Positions 56,599 to 64,000 of a DNA stretch of 64,000 nucleotides are shown here, one piece after another. Made by a program: the position numbers and the translations under genes. The notes below the pieces were generated by a model. It did no database searches. It was not told the DNA's origin and saw only the letters and a list, made by a program, of their open reading frames with translations. Origin of the DNA: Actinomycetota bacterium (GTDB taxonomy: Bacteria; Actinomycetota; Actinomycetes; Streptosporangiales; Streptosporangiaceae); contig DAHVAR010000036.1 in assembly GCA_027314515.1 (NCBI GenBank), forward strand, positions 34,622-98,621. The letters are read 5' to 3'. Position 1 is the first letter of the stretch. Each line of letters begins with the position of its first letter.

Positions 56599-56982
56599 AT
56601 GTTCGATCCGAGCCCAACGCATATCGTCATCCTGCTGGTCGTGATACTCCTGCTGTTCGGAGCCAGGCGGCTGCCCGGAGCGGCCAAGTCGCTCGGCGAG
56701 TCGATGAACATATTCAAGCGGTCGGTCCAGGGCCTGCACGACGACCAGGACAGCGCGGCGAACCCGTCCGCCCAGAACTCGATGGCCCAGAACTCGATGG
56801 CCCAGGACTCGTTCGCACAGCCGTACACTGCGGCTCAGCCGTCGCCGGCACCGATCGCCGCGCCCGATTCGACCGCCCAGCAGCTAGCTGACCTGCAGCG
56901 CCAGGTAGCCGACCTGCAGCGGCAGAGCGCGGCTGCGAACGGCGGGCAGGTCTCCGAGGCGCAGCCAACCCAGCCGTTCTAG
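56599..56982 (+). CDS. tatA: Sec-independent protein translocase TatA
   Basis: The protein has 127 residues. One membrane segment (about 7-20: 'HIVILLVVILLLFGARRLPG') is followed by an amphipathic helix 'AAKSLGESMNIFKRSV', the TatA/TatE pattern. It forms the pore of the twin-arginine pathway with TatC. The tail has a 15-bp tandem repeat (56770-56814) that encodes Ala-Gln-Asn-Ser-Met units and is disordered. ATG at 56599 is preceded by GGGGAAGG. tatC follows after 13 bp. Confidence 0.93.
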   Translation: MFDPSPTHIVILLVVILLLFGARRLPGAAKSLGESMNIFKRSVQGLHDDQDSAANPSAQNSMAQNSMAQDSFAQPYTAAQPSPAPIAAPDSTAQQLADLQRQVADLQRQSAAANGGQVSEAQPTQPF

Positions 56983-56995
56983 CCGCGCGCCGAAC

Positions 56996-57931
56996 ATGGC
57001 AGTGGCAGACGACGAGCTGAGCTCGCCGGTTCGCACGGATCTGGGGCTGACCGGACGCAGCAACCCGGACGCGCGGATGCCGCTCATGGAGCACATCCGC
57101 GAGCTCCGCAACCGGGTGATCAAGATTGCGATTGTCGTTACCGTCGGCTCGGTGATCGGCTGGCTCGTCTACTACCGTGTCTGGCACGTCATCGAGCAGC
57201 CGTTCTGCCGGCTGCCCGCCAGCTCGCGATCGATCCCCGGCCAGCACACCAGCGGCAGCTGCGGCCAGCAGCTTTACGTAAACGGGATATTCGACGCTTT
57301 CTTCATCAGGCTCCAGATCTCGATCGTGGTCGGCGCAGTCATTTCCTCACCGGTCTGGCTCTACCAGATCTGGGCGTTCATCGCGCCGGGCCTGTACCGC
57401 CGGGAGCGTCGGTGGGCGTACTACTTCGTGGGCGCCGCGGTGCCGCTATTCCTGATCGGCGCCGCGATTTCCTATTTCGCCATGACCAAGGGGCTGCACT
57501 TCCTGCTGGATATGGTGCCTCCCAACGTCACGCCCCTGATCACCATCTCGACGTACCTGAGTTACGCAGAGGCGATGCTGGCGATCTTCGGCATCGCCTT
57601 CGAGGTGCCGCTGGTGTTCGTACTGCTGAACATGGCCGGCGTGCTGACGCATGCGCGCTTCCGCAAGTGGCGCCGGATGATCATCTTCCTGGTGTTCGCG
57701 TTCGCGGCCTTCTTCACGCCGAGCCCGGACCCGCTCAGCATGCTGCTGCTGGCGGTGCCCTGCGTCGTCCTGGTCGAGGCGGCCGAGGTATTCGCCTGGT
57801 TGAACGACCGGCGCCGGGCCCGGCTCGGCAGCCTGGCCTTCCCTGGCCTGACCGACGAGGAAGTTGCTCAGTACGGGCTGGGCAAGCCGCTGGGCGAGCC
57901 ACTCGACGGGCCCCGACACGGGCCGGAATAA
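56996..57931 (+). CDS. tatC: Sec-independent protein translocase TatC
   Basis: The protein has 311 residues with six membrane segments. The N-terminal 'MPLMEHIRELRNRVIKIAIV' is the cytoplasmic motif that binds twin-arginine signals, and 'LYQIWAFIAPGLYRRERRWA' is another conserved TatC block. It is the receptor of the folded-protein export pathway. Its actinobacterial place after pafBC is conserved. Confidence 0.95.
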   Translation: MAVADDELSSPVRTDLGLTGRSNPDARMPLMEHIRELRNRVIKIAIVVTVGSVIGWLVYYRVWHVIEQPFCRLPASSRSIPGQHTSGSCGQQLYVNGIFDAFFIRLQISIVVGAVISSPVWLYQIWAFIAPGLYRRERRWAYYFVGAAVPLFLIGAAISYFAMTKGLHFLLDMVPPNVTPLITISTYLSYAEAMLAIFGIAFEVPLVFVLLNMAGVLTHARFRKWRRMIIFLVFAFAAFFTPSPDPLSMLLLAVPCVVLVEAAEVFAWLNDRRRARLGSLAFPGLTDEEVAQYGLGKPLGEPLDGPRHGPE

Positions 57932-58006
57932 CCGGCGTGACCGGCGAGCGGCCCGCCGGTAACATCGTCAGCTGACGCTTCCACCCGCTGCACCCGGGAG
58001 CCGCGC

Positions 58007-58657
58007 ATGTCAGCCTGCTCGCTCGCCGAGTACTACGCGCAGCGTGCCGCCGAGTACGACGAGGTCTACCGCAAGCCCGAGCGGCAGCGGGATCTCGCCC
58101 GGCTCAAAGAGCTGCTGCCGCCGCTGGTGGCAGGCAAGCGGGTGCTCGAGATCGCGGCGGGGACCGGCTACTGGACGCAGGTGCTGGCCGGCGCCGCCGC
58201 GGCGATCACCGCGACCGACCTGAACGCCGAGACGATCGCGATCGCCGCCCAGCGGGACTATGGCCCGGCCGAGGTAAGCCTGCACACGGCCGACGCCTAC
58301 CGGCTCGACACCGTGCCTGGCGAGTTCGACCTGGCGTTCTGCGGGTTCTGGTGGTCACACGTCGGCCGCCGCGACATCCCGCGGTTCCTGGCCGGCCTCC
58401 GCGCCAGGACCGGTCCTGGCGCTCACCTGGTGCTGCTGGACAACCGGTACGTGCCGGGCAGCAACCGCCCGGTCACCAGGACCGGGCCGGACGGTGACAC
58501 TTACCAGCAGCGCACGCTGGCCGACGGCCGCAGTTACGAGGTGCTGAAGAACTTCCCCGACCGCGAGCAGCTGACTGCTGACCTGGCCGTCGTGGCGACG
58601 GACGTGACCTGGACCGCGCTGGACTACTACTGGCTGGCGACCTGCGTGCTGACTTGA
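58007..58657 (+). CDS. Class I SAM-dependent methyltransferase
   Basis: The protein has 216 residues. The SAM motif 'VLEIAAGTGYWTQVLAGAAA' is followed by 'ITATDLNAETIAIA' and 'EFDLAFCGFWWSHVGRRDIP'. It belongs to the broad methyltransferase family with no known substrate. GGGAG lies upstream of the ATG. It sits between tatC and the HelY-type helicase gene. Confidence 0.83.
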   Translation: MSACSLAEYYAQRAAEYDEVYRKPERQRDLARLKELLPPLVAGKRVLEIAAGTGYWTQVLAGAAAAITATDLNAETIAIAAQRDYGPAEVSLHTADAYRLDTVPGEFDLAFCGFWWSHVGRRDIPRFLAGLRARTGPGAHLVLLDNRYVPGSNRPVTRTGPDGDTYQQRTLADGRSYEVLKNFPDREQLTADLAVVATDVTWTALDYYWLATCVLT

Positions 58658-58697
58658 CCGGGGTGCCGCCACCATGCTGGCCGTAGCCCGGTCCGCT

Positions 58698-58703
58698 TAG
58701 TCT
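58698..58703 (+). promoter_or_regulatory. Candidate -10 box of the HelY-type helicase gene (leaderless)
   Basis: TAGTCT, 7 nt before the ATG at 58711 without a Shine-Dalgarno sequence. Confidence 0.45.
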
Positions 58704-58710
58704 TGGGCCT

Positions 58711-61404
58711 ATGAGCTTGCCGGCCAGTCAGCATCACGGGCCAATTGACCGGCCGGGACTTGGCGCGTTCCGGCAGCTTTACGACTTTGATTTTGACGAT
58801 TTCCAGGTCGCTGCCTGCGAAGCCCTGGAAGGCGGCCACGGCGTGCTGGTCGCCGCGCCGACCGGCTCGGGGAAGACGGTGGTCGGCGAGTTCGCCGTGC
58901 ACCTGGCGATTGCCGGCGGCCGCAAATGCTTCTACACCACGCCGATCAAGGCGCTGTCCAACCAGAAGTACGCCGACCTTGTCAGCCGGTACTCGGCGGC
59001 TAACGTCGGCCTGCTGACCGGCGACAACAGCATCAACGGCGAGGCGCCGGTGGTGGTCATGACCACCGAGGTGCTGCGGAACATGCTGTACGCGGGCTCG
59101 GTGACGCTGAGCGGCCTCGGCTATGTCGTACTCGATGAGGTGCACTATCTCGCCGACCAGTTCCGCGGCGCGGTCTGGGAGGAAGTCATCATCCAGCTGC
59201 CCGAGTCGGTTCAGGTGGTGGCGTTGTCGGCCACCGTGAGCAACGCGGAGGAGTTCGGCGACTGGCTCGAGCAGGTGCGCGGCGGCACGACGGTGATCGT
59301 GCACGACAGCAGGCCGGTGCCGCTCTGGCAGCACATGCTGGCGGGTCGCAGGCTCTACGACCTCTTCACGCCGAACGGGGCAGTCAATCCCGAGCTGCGC
59401 CGGCTGGCGCAGCGGGACCCGGGCACCGGCCGGGCACCGGCGAGGCGCCGGGCTGGACCGGGCCGGGGTGACCACCGCCCGGTCCGGTACCGGCCGCCTC
59501 GCCGGCCGGAAGTGATCGAGCGGCTGGACGCCGAGGGGCTGCTGCCGGCGATCACCTTCATCTTCAGCCGGGCGGGCTGCGACGCGGCCGTGCAGCAGTG
59601 CCTGGCGGCAGGGCTGCGGCTGACCACCCCGGAAGAGTCGGCCGAGATCGCGACGACGGTCGCGGCGCGGACGGCCCGGCTCGCCGAGGCGGACCGGGCC
59701 GCTCTCGGCTACGCCGACTGGGTCACCGGCCTGCGACACGGTCTCGCCGCCCATCACGCCGGCCTGCTGCCGACGTTCAAGGAGGTGGTGGAGGAACTGT
59801 TCGCGGCCGGGCTGATCCGCGCGGTGTTCGCCACCGAGACGCTCGCGCTCGGCATCAACATGCCGGCCAGGACCGTCGTTGTCGAGAAGCTGGACAAATG
59901 GAATGGCGAGCATCACGCGGACCTGACCGCGGGGGAGTACACCCAGCTCACCGGCCGGGCCGGGCGCCGGGGCATCGACGTGGAGGGCCACGCGGTCGTG
60001 CTGTGGCAGCCGAACCTCGACCCGCTCGCCGTCGCGGGCCTGGCAGGCACCCGGACCTACCCGCTGATTTCGAGCTTCCGGCCAACCTACAACATGGCCG
60101 TCAACCTGGTCGGCCAGGTCGGCCGGGCACGTGCGGCCAGGCTGCTTGAGTCCTCGTTCGCCCAGTTCCAGGCCGACCGTGCGGTCGTCGGGCTGGCACG
60201 CCAGGCGGCGAAGCTGCGCGAGCAGATCATCGCCCTGGCGGTCAGCTGCGATCGCGGCGATATCGTCAGCTACGATCAGATCCGGCGCGAGCTCGGCGAG
60301 CTGGAACGGGACGCGTCCAGGCAGCAGTCCGCGGCACGGCACGCCGCCGCGATGGCATCCCTGGAGAAGCTCAGGCCCGGTGACATCATCGACGTGCCGG
60401 GCGGACGCCGGTCCGGCGTGGCGGTCGTGCTGCAGAGCGGCGGAGGCGGCGACGGGCGGCCGCTACCGCTGGTGCTGACCGCGAATCACCAGGTGAAGCG
60501 GCTTTCGGTGGCTGACTTCCCGGCAGGGGTCAGTGCCATCGAACGGATCAGGATCCCGTCGTCGTTCAGCCCGCGGTCGCCGGCCGCCCGCCGGGACCTG
60601 GCGTCCACCGTGCGGAACCGCCTGGCGGGCCGCGAGCTGCCCGGGCCACCGCGCGGCGACGGACGGGAGCAGCCGTCGGCAGCGGCCATTCAGGCGCTGC
60701 GCGGCCGACTGCGCAAGCATAGCTGCCACGGCTGCCCTGACCTGCAGCTGCACCTGCGCGACCTGGCCAGGCGGGCCCGGCTAGAGCGAGAGGCGGAGGC
60801 GCTCGAGCAGCGAGTGTCGGGGCGCTCGCACGTGCTCGCGCGCACGTTCGGCAGGGTATGCGCGGTGCTGGAACGGCTGGACTACATCGAGGGCGATCAG
60901 ATCACCACCGCGGGACGGCGCCTCGCCGCGCTGTACGCGGAACTGGACCTGCTAGCTGCCGAGTGCCTGCGCCGCGGCACCTGGGCTGGCCTCGACCCGG
61001 CCGACCTGGCTGCCTGCGTATCGGCGCTGACCTTCGAGTCGCGGCGGACCGACGAGGCCGCGCCGGTCCGGTTGCCGCACGGCCGGCCGCGCGAGGTGCT
61101 CGCCGCCATGGCCGGGCTGTGGGAAGAGCTGACCGCGGTCGAAGATACCCAGCACCTGGCCTTCCTGCGCCGGCCCGACCTCGGCTTCGCCTGGACCGTG
61201 CACGCCTGGGCACGCGGCACCGGGCTGGAGAAGCTCATCGGCCCCGACCTCACGGCCGGCGACTTCGTCCGTGCCATGAAGCAGCTCATTGACCTGCTCC
61301 GCCAGCTGGCCGTGGCGGACGCAGGCGGCGAGCTGGCGACGACCGCGCGTGCGGCCGCAGACCTTCTGCTGCGCGGTGTCGTCGCCTACTCCTCGGTGGG
61401 GTGA
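58711..61404 (+). CDS. helY: DEAD/DEAH-box RNA helicase (HelY/Mtr4-like)
   Basis: An 897-residue Ski2-like helicase. Walker A 'APTGSGKTVVGEFAVHLA' and motif II 'VVLDEVHYLAD' (DEVH) precede motif III 'LSATVSNAEEFGDWL'. The second RecA domain carries 'FATETLALGINMPARTVVVE' and 'QLTGRAGRRGIDVEGHAVVL'. C-terminal residues ~620-897 form the Ski2-like helical region. A variable Arg/Pro-rich stretch occurs near residues 230-265. It probably unwinds RNA for turnover. It is the last gene of the proteasome/Tat stretch. Confidence 0.93.
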   Translation: MSLPASQHHGPIDRPGLGAFRQLYDFDFDDFQVAACEALEGGHGVLVAAPTGSGKTVVGEFAVHLAIAGGRKCFYTTPIKALSNQKYADLVSRYSAANVGLLTGDNSINGEAPVVVMTTEVLRNMLYAGSVTLSGLGYVVLDEVHYLADQFRGAVWEEVIIQLPESVQVVALSATVSNAEEFGDWLEQVRGGTTVIVHDSRPVPLWQHMLAGRRLYDLFTPNGAVNPELRRLAQRDPGTGRAPARRRAGPGRGDHRPVRYRPPRRPEVIERLDAEGLLPAITFIFSRAGCDAAVQQCLAAGLRLTTPEESAEIATTVAARTARLAEADRAALGYADWVTGLRHGLAAHHAGLLPTFKEVVEELFAAGLIRAVFATETLALGINMPARTVVVEKLDKWNGEHHADLTAGEYTQLTGRAGRRGIDVEGHAVVLWQPNLDPLAVAGLAGTRTYPLISSFRPTYNMAVNLVGQVGRARAARLLESSFAQFQADRAVVGLARQAAKLREQIIALAVSCDRGDIVSYDQIRRELGELERDASRQQSAARHAAAMASLEKLRPGDIIDVPGGRRSGVAVVLQSGGGGDGRPLPLVLTANHQVKRLSVADFPAGVSAIERIRIPSSFSPRSPAARRDLASTVRNRLAGRELPGPPRGDGREQPSAAAIQALRGRLRKHSCHGCPDLQLHLRDLARRARLEREAEALEQRVSGRSHVLARTFGRVCAVLERLDYIEGDQITTAGRRLAALYAELDLLAAECLRRGTWAGLDPADLAACVSALTFESRRTDEAAPVRLPHGRPREVLAAMAGLWEELTAVEDTQHLAFLRRPDLGFAWTVHAWARGTGLEKLIGPDLTAGDFVRAMKQLIDLLRQLAVADAGGELATTARAAADLLLRGVVAYSSVG

Positions 61405-61529
61405 GGGCGGACGCGCCCGGCCCGGGCGTCCTGGGCGCGGCTCGGGCGTCCTGGGCGTGGCCCAGGGACCGGCGCGGGCGGCGCTTAACGGGTTGCGGCG
61501 CGCCGACCGAAGCCGGGAGGCTGGCTGCC

Positions 61530-62018
61530 ATGGCTTCGGTGATCATCAGGGGACTGGCGGCTCAGGACTGGCGGCAGCTCAGACAGGCCCGGCTCGCCGC
61601 GCTGGCCGAGGCACCGTACGCGTTTGCCTCGACCCTGGACAGGGAGGAGGCGTTTCCCGACGAGACCTGGCGCGAGCGGGCAGGCTCCGGCCGGACCTTC
61701 GGCGCATGGCAGGACGGAGTGATCATCGGGATGGCGACCGGCTTTGCGGAGGAGGCGCGGGACGGCTGGCACCTGGTCGGGATGTGGGTCACGCCGGAGT
61801 GCCGCGGGCGGGGAATCGCAGATCAGCTAGTTGGCGCGGTCTGCGAGCTGGCCAGGCAGTCCGGCGCCGAGTCGGTCAGGCTCTGGGTGACTGACGTGAA
61901 CGACAGGGCCAGGGCTTTCTATCGCCGGCTCGGTTTCCTGCCGACCGGCCAGCGGCAGCTGCTGCGGCCGGGCGAGTGGGAAGAGGAACTGTCGCTGCCG
62001 ATGCAGCGTGCCGGCTGA
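61530..62018 (+). CDS. GNAT family N-acetyltransferase
   Basis: The protein has 162 residues. The acetyl-CoA site is 'VGMWVTPECRGRGIADQLVG', with 'WVTDVNDRARAFYRRLGFLP' after it, typical of GNAT. The 'ARLAALAEAPYAFASTLDRE' start occurs in a common actinobacterial GNAT group of unknown substrate. ATG at 61530 has GGGAGG about 10 nt upstream; longer starts overlap the helicase gene. Its stop codon lies inside a 19-bp tandem repeat. Confidence 0.85.
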   Translation: MASVIIRGLAAQDWRQLRQARLAALAEAPYAFASTLDREEAFPDETWRERAGSGRTFGAWQDGVIIGMATGFAEEARDGWHLVGMWVTPECRGRGIADQLVGAVCELARQSGAESVRLWVTDVNDRARAFYRRLGFLPTGQRQLLRPGEWEEELSLPMQRAG

Positions 62019-62058
62019 GGTGCAGCGTGCCGGCTGAGATGCAGCGTGCCGGCTGAGG
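62002..62058. repeat. 19-bp tandem repeat spanning the acetyltransferase stop codon
   Basis: Three copies of tgcagcgtgccggctgagg (one base differs in the second). The first overlaps the last codons and TGA of the gene; the others lie beyond it. Confidence 0.9.
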
Positions 62059-62091
62059 TACGGGCACGAGCGGGCGGCGAGCCTGAAGCGG

Positions 62092-62634
62092 TCAGCTTTC
62101 CTCGCGCGCAGTGCATTGCCGGACGTCGGTGAGGAGCTTGTCCAGCAGGCTGGTCAGCAAGCTGCGGTCGTCGCCTGAGAGGCAGCTGACCAGTGCGGCC
62201 TCCCGGCTGAGCACCGCGTTGACTGATCGTTCGATGAGAGCGTGACCTTCGGCGGTGAGCTCGACCAGGACGGTCCGGCGGCCCGTCGCCCCCGGTCTTC
62301 GCCGGACGAAGCCGTCTCGTTCTGCCCTGGCGACGCGCTGTGAGATCGCGCCAGCCGTGACGAGCGTCCGCCTGGCAATCTCGCGGGTGCTCAGAGTGTA
62401 AGGCGGGCCGGAGCGGCGGATGACGGACAGCAGGTCGAGGGTGCCGGCATCGACTCCGGCCGCGCGCAGAACCCGGTTACGGTCGTCGGTGAAGAGCTTG
62501 GCCAGGCGCCAGATGGGCGTCACGATCTCGATCGACTCGGTCGGGGCACCGGGCCGCTCCCGGCGCCAGGCCGCGGCGATCTGCGCGGCGGACTGAGCTG
62601 GTCCGGGAACTCCTGGTACGCCGGCACCGGTCAC
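62092..62634 (-). CDS. MarR family transcriptional regulator
   Basis: The protein has 180 residues. The winged helix shows 'LSTREIARRTLVTAGAISQR' and 'ERDGFVRRRPGATGRRTVLV', with dimer helices at both ends. It probably represses the divergent SDR gene and itself through the palindrome between them, responding to an unknown ligand. GTG at 62634 with a GAGGACGAG site. Confidence 0.9.
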   Translation of the reverse strand: MTGAGVPGVPGPAQSAAQIAAAWRRERPGAPTESIEIVTPIWRLAKLFTDDRNRVLRAAGVDAGTLDLLSVIRRSGPPYTLSTREIARRTLVTAGAISQRVARAERDGFVRRRPGATGRRTVLVELTAEGHALIERSVNAVLSREAALVSCLSGDDRSLLTSLLDKLLTDVRQCTAREES

Positions 62635-62659
62635 GGTCTCGTCCTCATCGTCGCGCTGG

Positions 62660-62679
62660 TATGTTTAGGTCTAAACATA
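62660..62679. promoter_or_regulatory. Palindromic MarR operator between marR and the SDR gene
   Basis: TATGTTTAG (62660-62668), two bases, then CTAAACATA (62671-62679): a perfect inverted repeat with 9-bp arms in the 63-bp divergent gap. The TTTAG..CTAAA core fits MarR-family sites. Confidence 0.7.
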
Positions 62680-62697
62680 ACAGCCGCGGGAGGAAAC

Positions 62698-63414
62698 GTG
62701 ACCCGCACGGTCCTTGTCACCGGGGGCGCCAGCGGCATCGGCCGGGCGATCGCGCAGCGGTTCGCGGTCGGCCAGGCAGATGTCGTCATCACCGGGCGCA
62801 GTCCGGACACCGTCGAGCAGGCCGCCAGCGAGCTGGGGGTGTCCGGCGCGGTCTGTGATGCGGCCGATACCGGGCAGGTCGCGGCGCTAGCCGCCGGCTT
62901 CGGGGAGCTCGACGTACTGGTCAACGCCGCCGGCGGGCTGCCGCCGGAGGCCGACGGCGCCGGGTCGGCGCTGGAAGCCCTGGCCGCCGAGTGGTACGCC
63001 AGCCTGCGGCAGAACTTGCTCACCGCGGTACTGACCACGGCTTCGGTCCAGGGCAAACTCAGTGGCGGCAGTTGCATCATCAGCATCGGCTCGATCGGCG
63101 CCGAGCGCCGAGGCGGCTCCTACGGCGCTGCCAAGGCGGCCCTGGGCGCCTGGAACGCCGGGCTGTCCGCGCTGCTCGCCCCGCAAGGCGTCACCTGCAA
63201 CGTCATCTCCGCGGGTTTCATCGCCGGCACCAACTTCTTCCGTGGCCCGCTGGGCGACGAACGCTACCGTGCGCTGGTCGCCGAGACCCACAACAAGCGG
63301 CCGGGTGAGGTCGATGACATCGCCGAGATGGCCTGGTTCCTCGCGTCCGACGGCGCCCGGCATATCACCGGCCAGACCATCCATGTCAACGGAGGCGCGT
63401 TCACCACGCGATAG
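62698..63414 (+). CDS. Short-chain dehydrogenase/reductase
   Basis: The protein has 238 residues. Cofactor motif 'VTGGASGIGRAIAQRFA', 'VLVNAAGGLPPEADG', the catalytic Ser in 'IISIGSIGAERRGGS' and YxxxK in 'SYGAAKAALGAW' are present. A typical classical SDR with unknown substrate, probably regulated by the divergent MarR protein. GTG at 62698 with GGGAGG upstream. The 3' end is tandemly duplicated beyond the stop. Confidence 0.89.
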   Translation: MTRTVLVTGGASGIGRAIAQRFAVGQADVVITGRSPDTVEQAASELGVSGAVCDAADTGQVAALAAGFGELDVLVNAAGGLPPEADGAGSALEALAAEWYASLRQNLLTAVLTTASVQGKLSGGSCIISIGSIGAERRGGSYGAAKAALGAWNAGLSALLAPQGVTCNVISAGFIAGTNFFRGPLGDERYRALVAETHNKRPGEVDDIAEMAWFLASDGARHITGQTIHVNGGAFTTR

Positions 63415-63447
63415 CGCTGAGGCGCGTTCACCACGCGGTAGCGCTGA
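63394..63447. repeat. 27-bp tandem duplication of the SDR gene 3' end
   Basis: Two copies with period 27 (63394-63420 and 63421-63447) differing by one base. The first holds the last codons and stop of the SDR gene. Confidence 0.9.
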
Positions 63448-63836
63448 GGCGCCTTGACCGGCCGGTTGATGCAGCCGATGCGGCCAGCCTGCCGCGGGCG
63501 CTGCCACTAGGACTAGGAGCCCTGGACGGAGACAGATGATCTGTGCTGTGCCCGCGTGCGCAAGCATGCGTGCATTGGGTGAGCCCACCGGCCACCACTG
63601 GCGCTTGATGTCCCGCTATCTGGCACCGCAGTTGTCTTCCAATGTCGGCACCGGGAGCTCAGGGGCCGCCAGCGCGCTGCGCAGAGTGAGGCGGTTCGGC
63701 AGCGAGGTAACGGCGGACGGCCTGGCCGTCCTGGTCTTGCTGCCTGGCCGCAGTGGCCGTGGTGCCTGGCCGGGGCCGGTGCGCGTCGGCCCGCAGTCGG
63801 CCGGATTGTCAGAGCCGCCGGGTAGAGTGCGAACTG
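63448..63836. other. Gene-free interval
   Basis: About 390 bp with only poor frames on both strands. A TAGAGT box near its right end (63823-63828) lies 8 nt before the next ATG; I see nothing else. Confidence 0.5.
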
Positions 63837-64000
63837 ATGATCGAATCAGATGCACCTGGCAGCGTGATCGCTGAAAGCCTGACGGCCGTCGAGGACGCCG
63901 TCGGCGCGCTGCGCGCCGCCTCAGGCCAGCTGGCCAGCGCCGAGCCCGCCGCGGTGATGACGATGATGGGCCGGCTCACCACCCTGGCCGGCCAGCTCGA
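63837..64000 (+). CDS. Unrecognised protein, 5' part only
   Basis: ATG at 63837 opens a frame cut by the window edge after 54 codons. The visible part is helical and Ala/Leu/Ser-rich ('LTAVEDAVGALRAASGQLAS') with no motif I can assign. A TAGAGT box 8 nt before the ATG suggests a leaderless start. Confidence 0.55.
   Translation, partial: MIESDAPGSVIAESLTAVEDAVGALRAASGQLASAEPAAVMTMMGRLTTLAGQL

Noticed and set aside
63536..63874. 112-residue frame before the last gene
   Set aside because: No ribosome site, no domain and mixed composition; it overlaps the better supported start at 63837.

Overview
The window is a GC-rich chromosomal segment of an actinobacterium. A complete Pup-proteasome locus (ARC ATPase, Dop, Pup, PrcB, PrcA, PafA, PafB, PafC), a linked TatA/TatC pair, a FabG/InhA-type fatty acid pair, DUF3090/SCO1664 and DUF3099 family genes, and many GTG starts with -10 boxes (TANNNT) 6-8 nt upstream all point to Actinomycetota. 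The gene mix resembles Streptosporangiales-like soil lineages, but the order cannot be fixed from the sequence alone. I saw no transposon, phage, CRISPR array or rRNA. The only tRNA I recognise is tRNA-Sec.

Region 1 (1-17.5 kb) is a selenium, formate and molybdenum island. It holds the C-terminal part of a formate dehydrogenase catalytic subunit, its four-cluster FeS subunit, an NrfD-type membrane subunit, SelD, tRNA-Sec, SelA, SelB, and the molybdenum cofactor genes moaA and mobA with a DUF6457 partner. These would charge tRNA-Sec, decode UGA and build the Mo cofactor for the formate dehydrogenase. Between them lie an acyl-CoA synthetase, two regulators or acetyltransferase genes, a methyltransferase, small proteins (SHOCT, carboxymuconolactone decarboxylase-like, YccF) and an FAD-dependent amine oxidase.

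Region 2 (17.5-22.5 kb) is a PadR-regulated DrrA/DrrB-type ABC exporter with a perfect 14-bp palindrome upstream. It is followed by a non-coding array of 65-bp tandem repeats closed by a 14-bp hairpin, then a DUF3099 gene and a dodecin.

Region 3 (22.5-32.9 kb) is housekeeping: TldD/TldE, FabG/InhA, an FHA protein, a phosphatase / DUF3090 / kinase-like SCO1664 cluster, a PAC2 protein, a HAD hydrolase and a small membrane protein.

Region 4 (32.9-38.9 kb) is a complete peptide or nickel-type ABC importer on the minus strand (binding protein, two permeases, two ATPases), all tightly coupled.

Region 5 (39.2-61.4 kb) is the proteasome and twin-arginine region: RecB-like nuclease, M50/CBS protease, TrmI, ARC, Dop, Pup (ending GGE), PrcB, PrcA, an inserted succinate-semialdehyde dehydrogenase, PafA, an FKBP lipoprotein, a DUF3866-NUDIX fusion, PafB, PafC, TatA, TatC, a methyltransferase and a HelY-type helicase.

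Region 6 (61.4-64 kb) has an acetyltransferase, a divergent MarR/SDR pair sharing a palindromic operator, and the start of an unrecognised gene cut by the window edge.

Two features recur across the window. Many starts look leaderless, with a -10 box directly before the start codon and no Shine-Dalgarno sequence. Short tandem repeats are also common, with 12/15/18-bp units inside disordered coding linkers and other unit lengths at gene ends and between genes.
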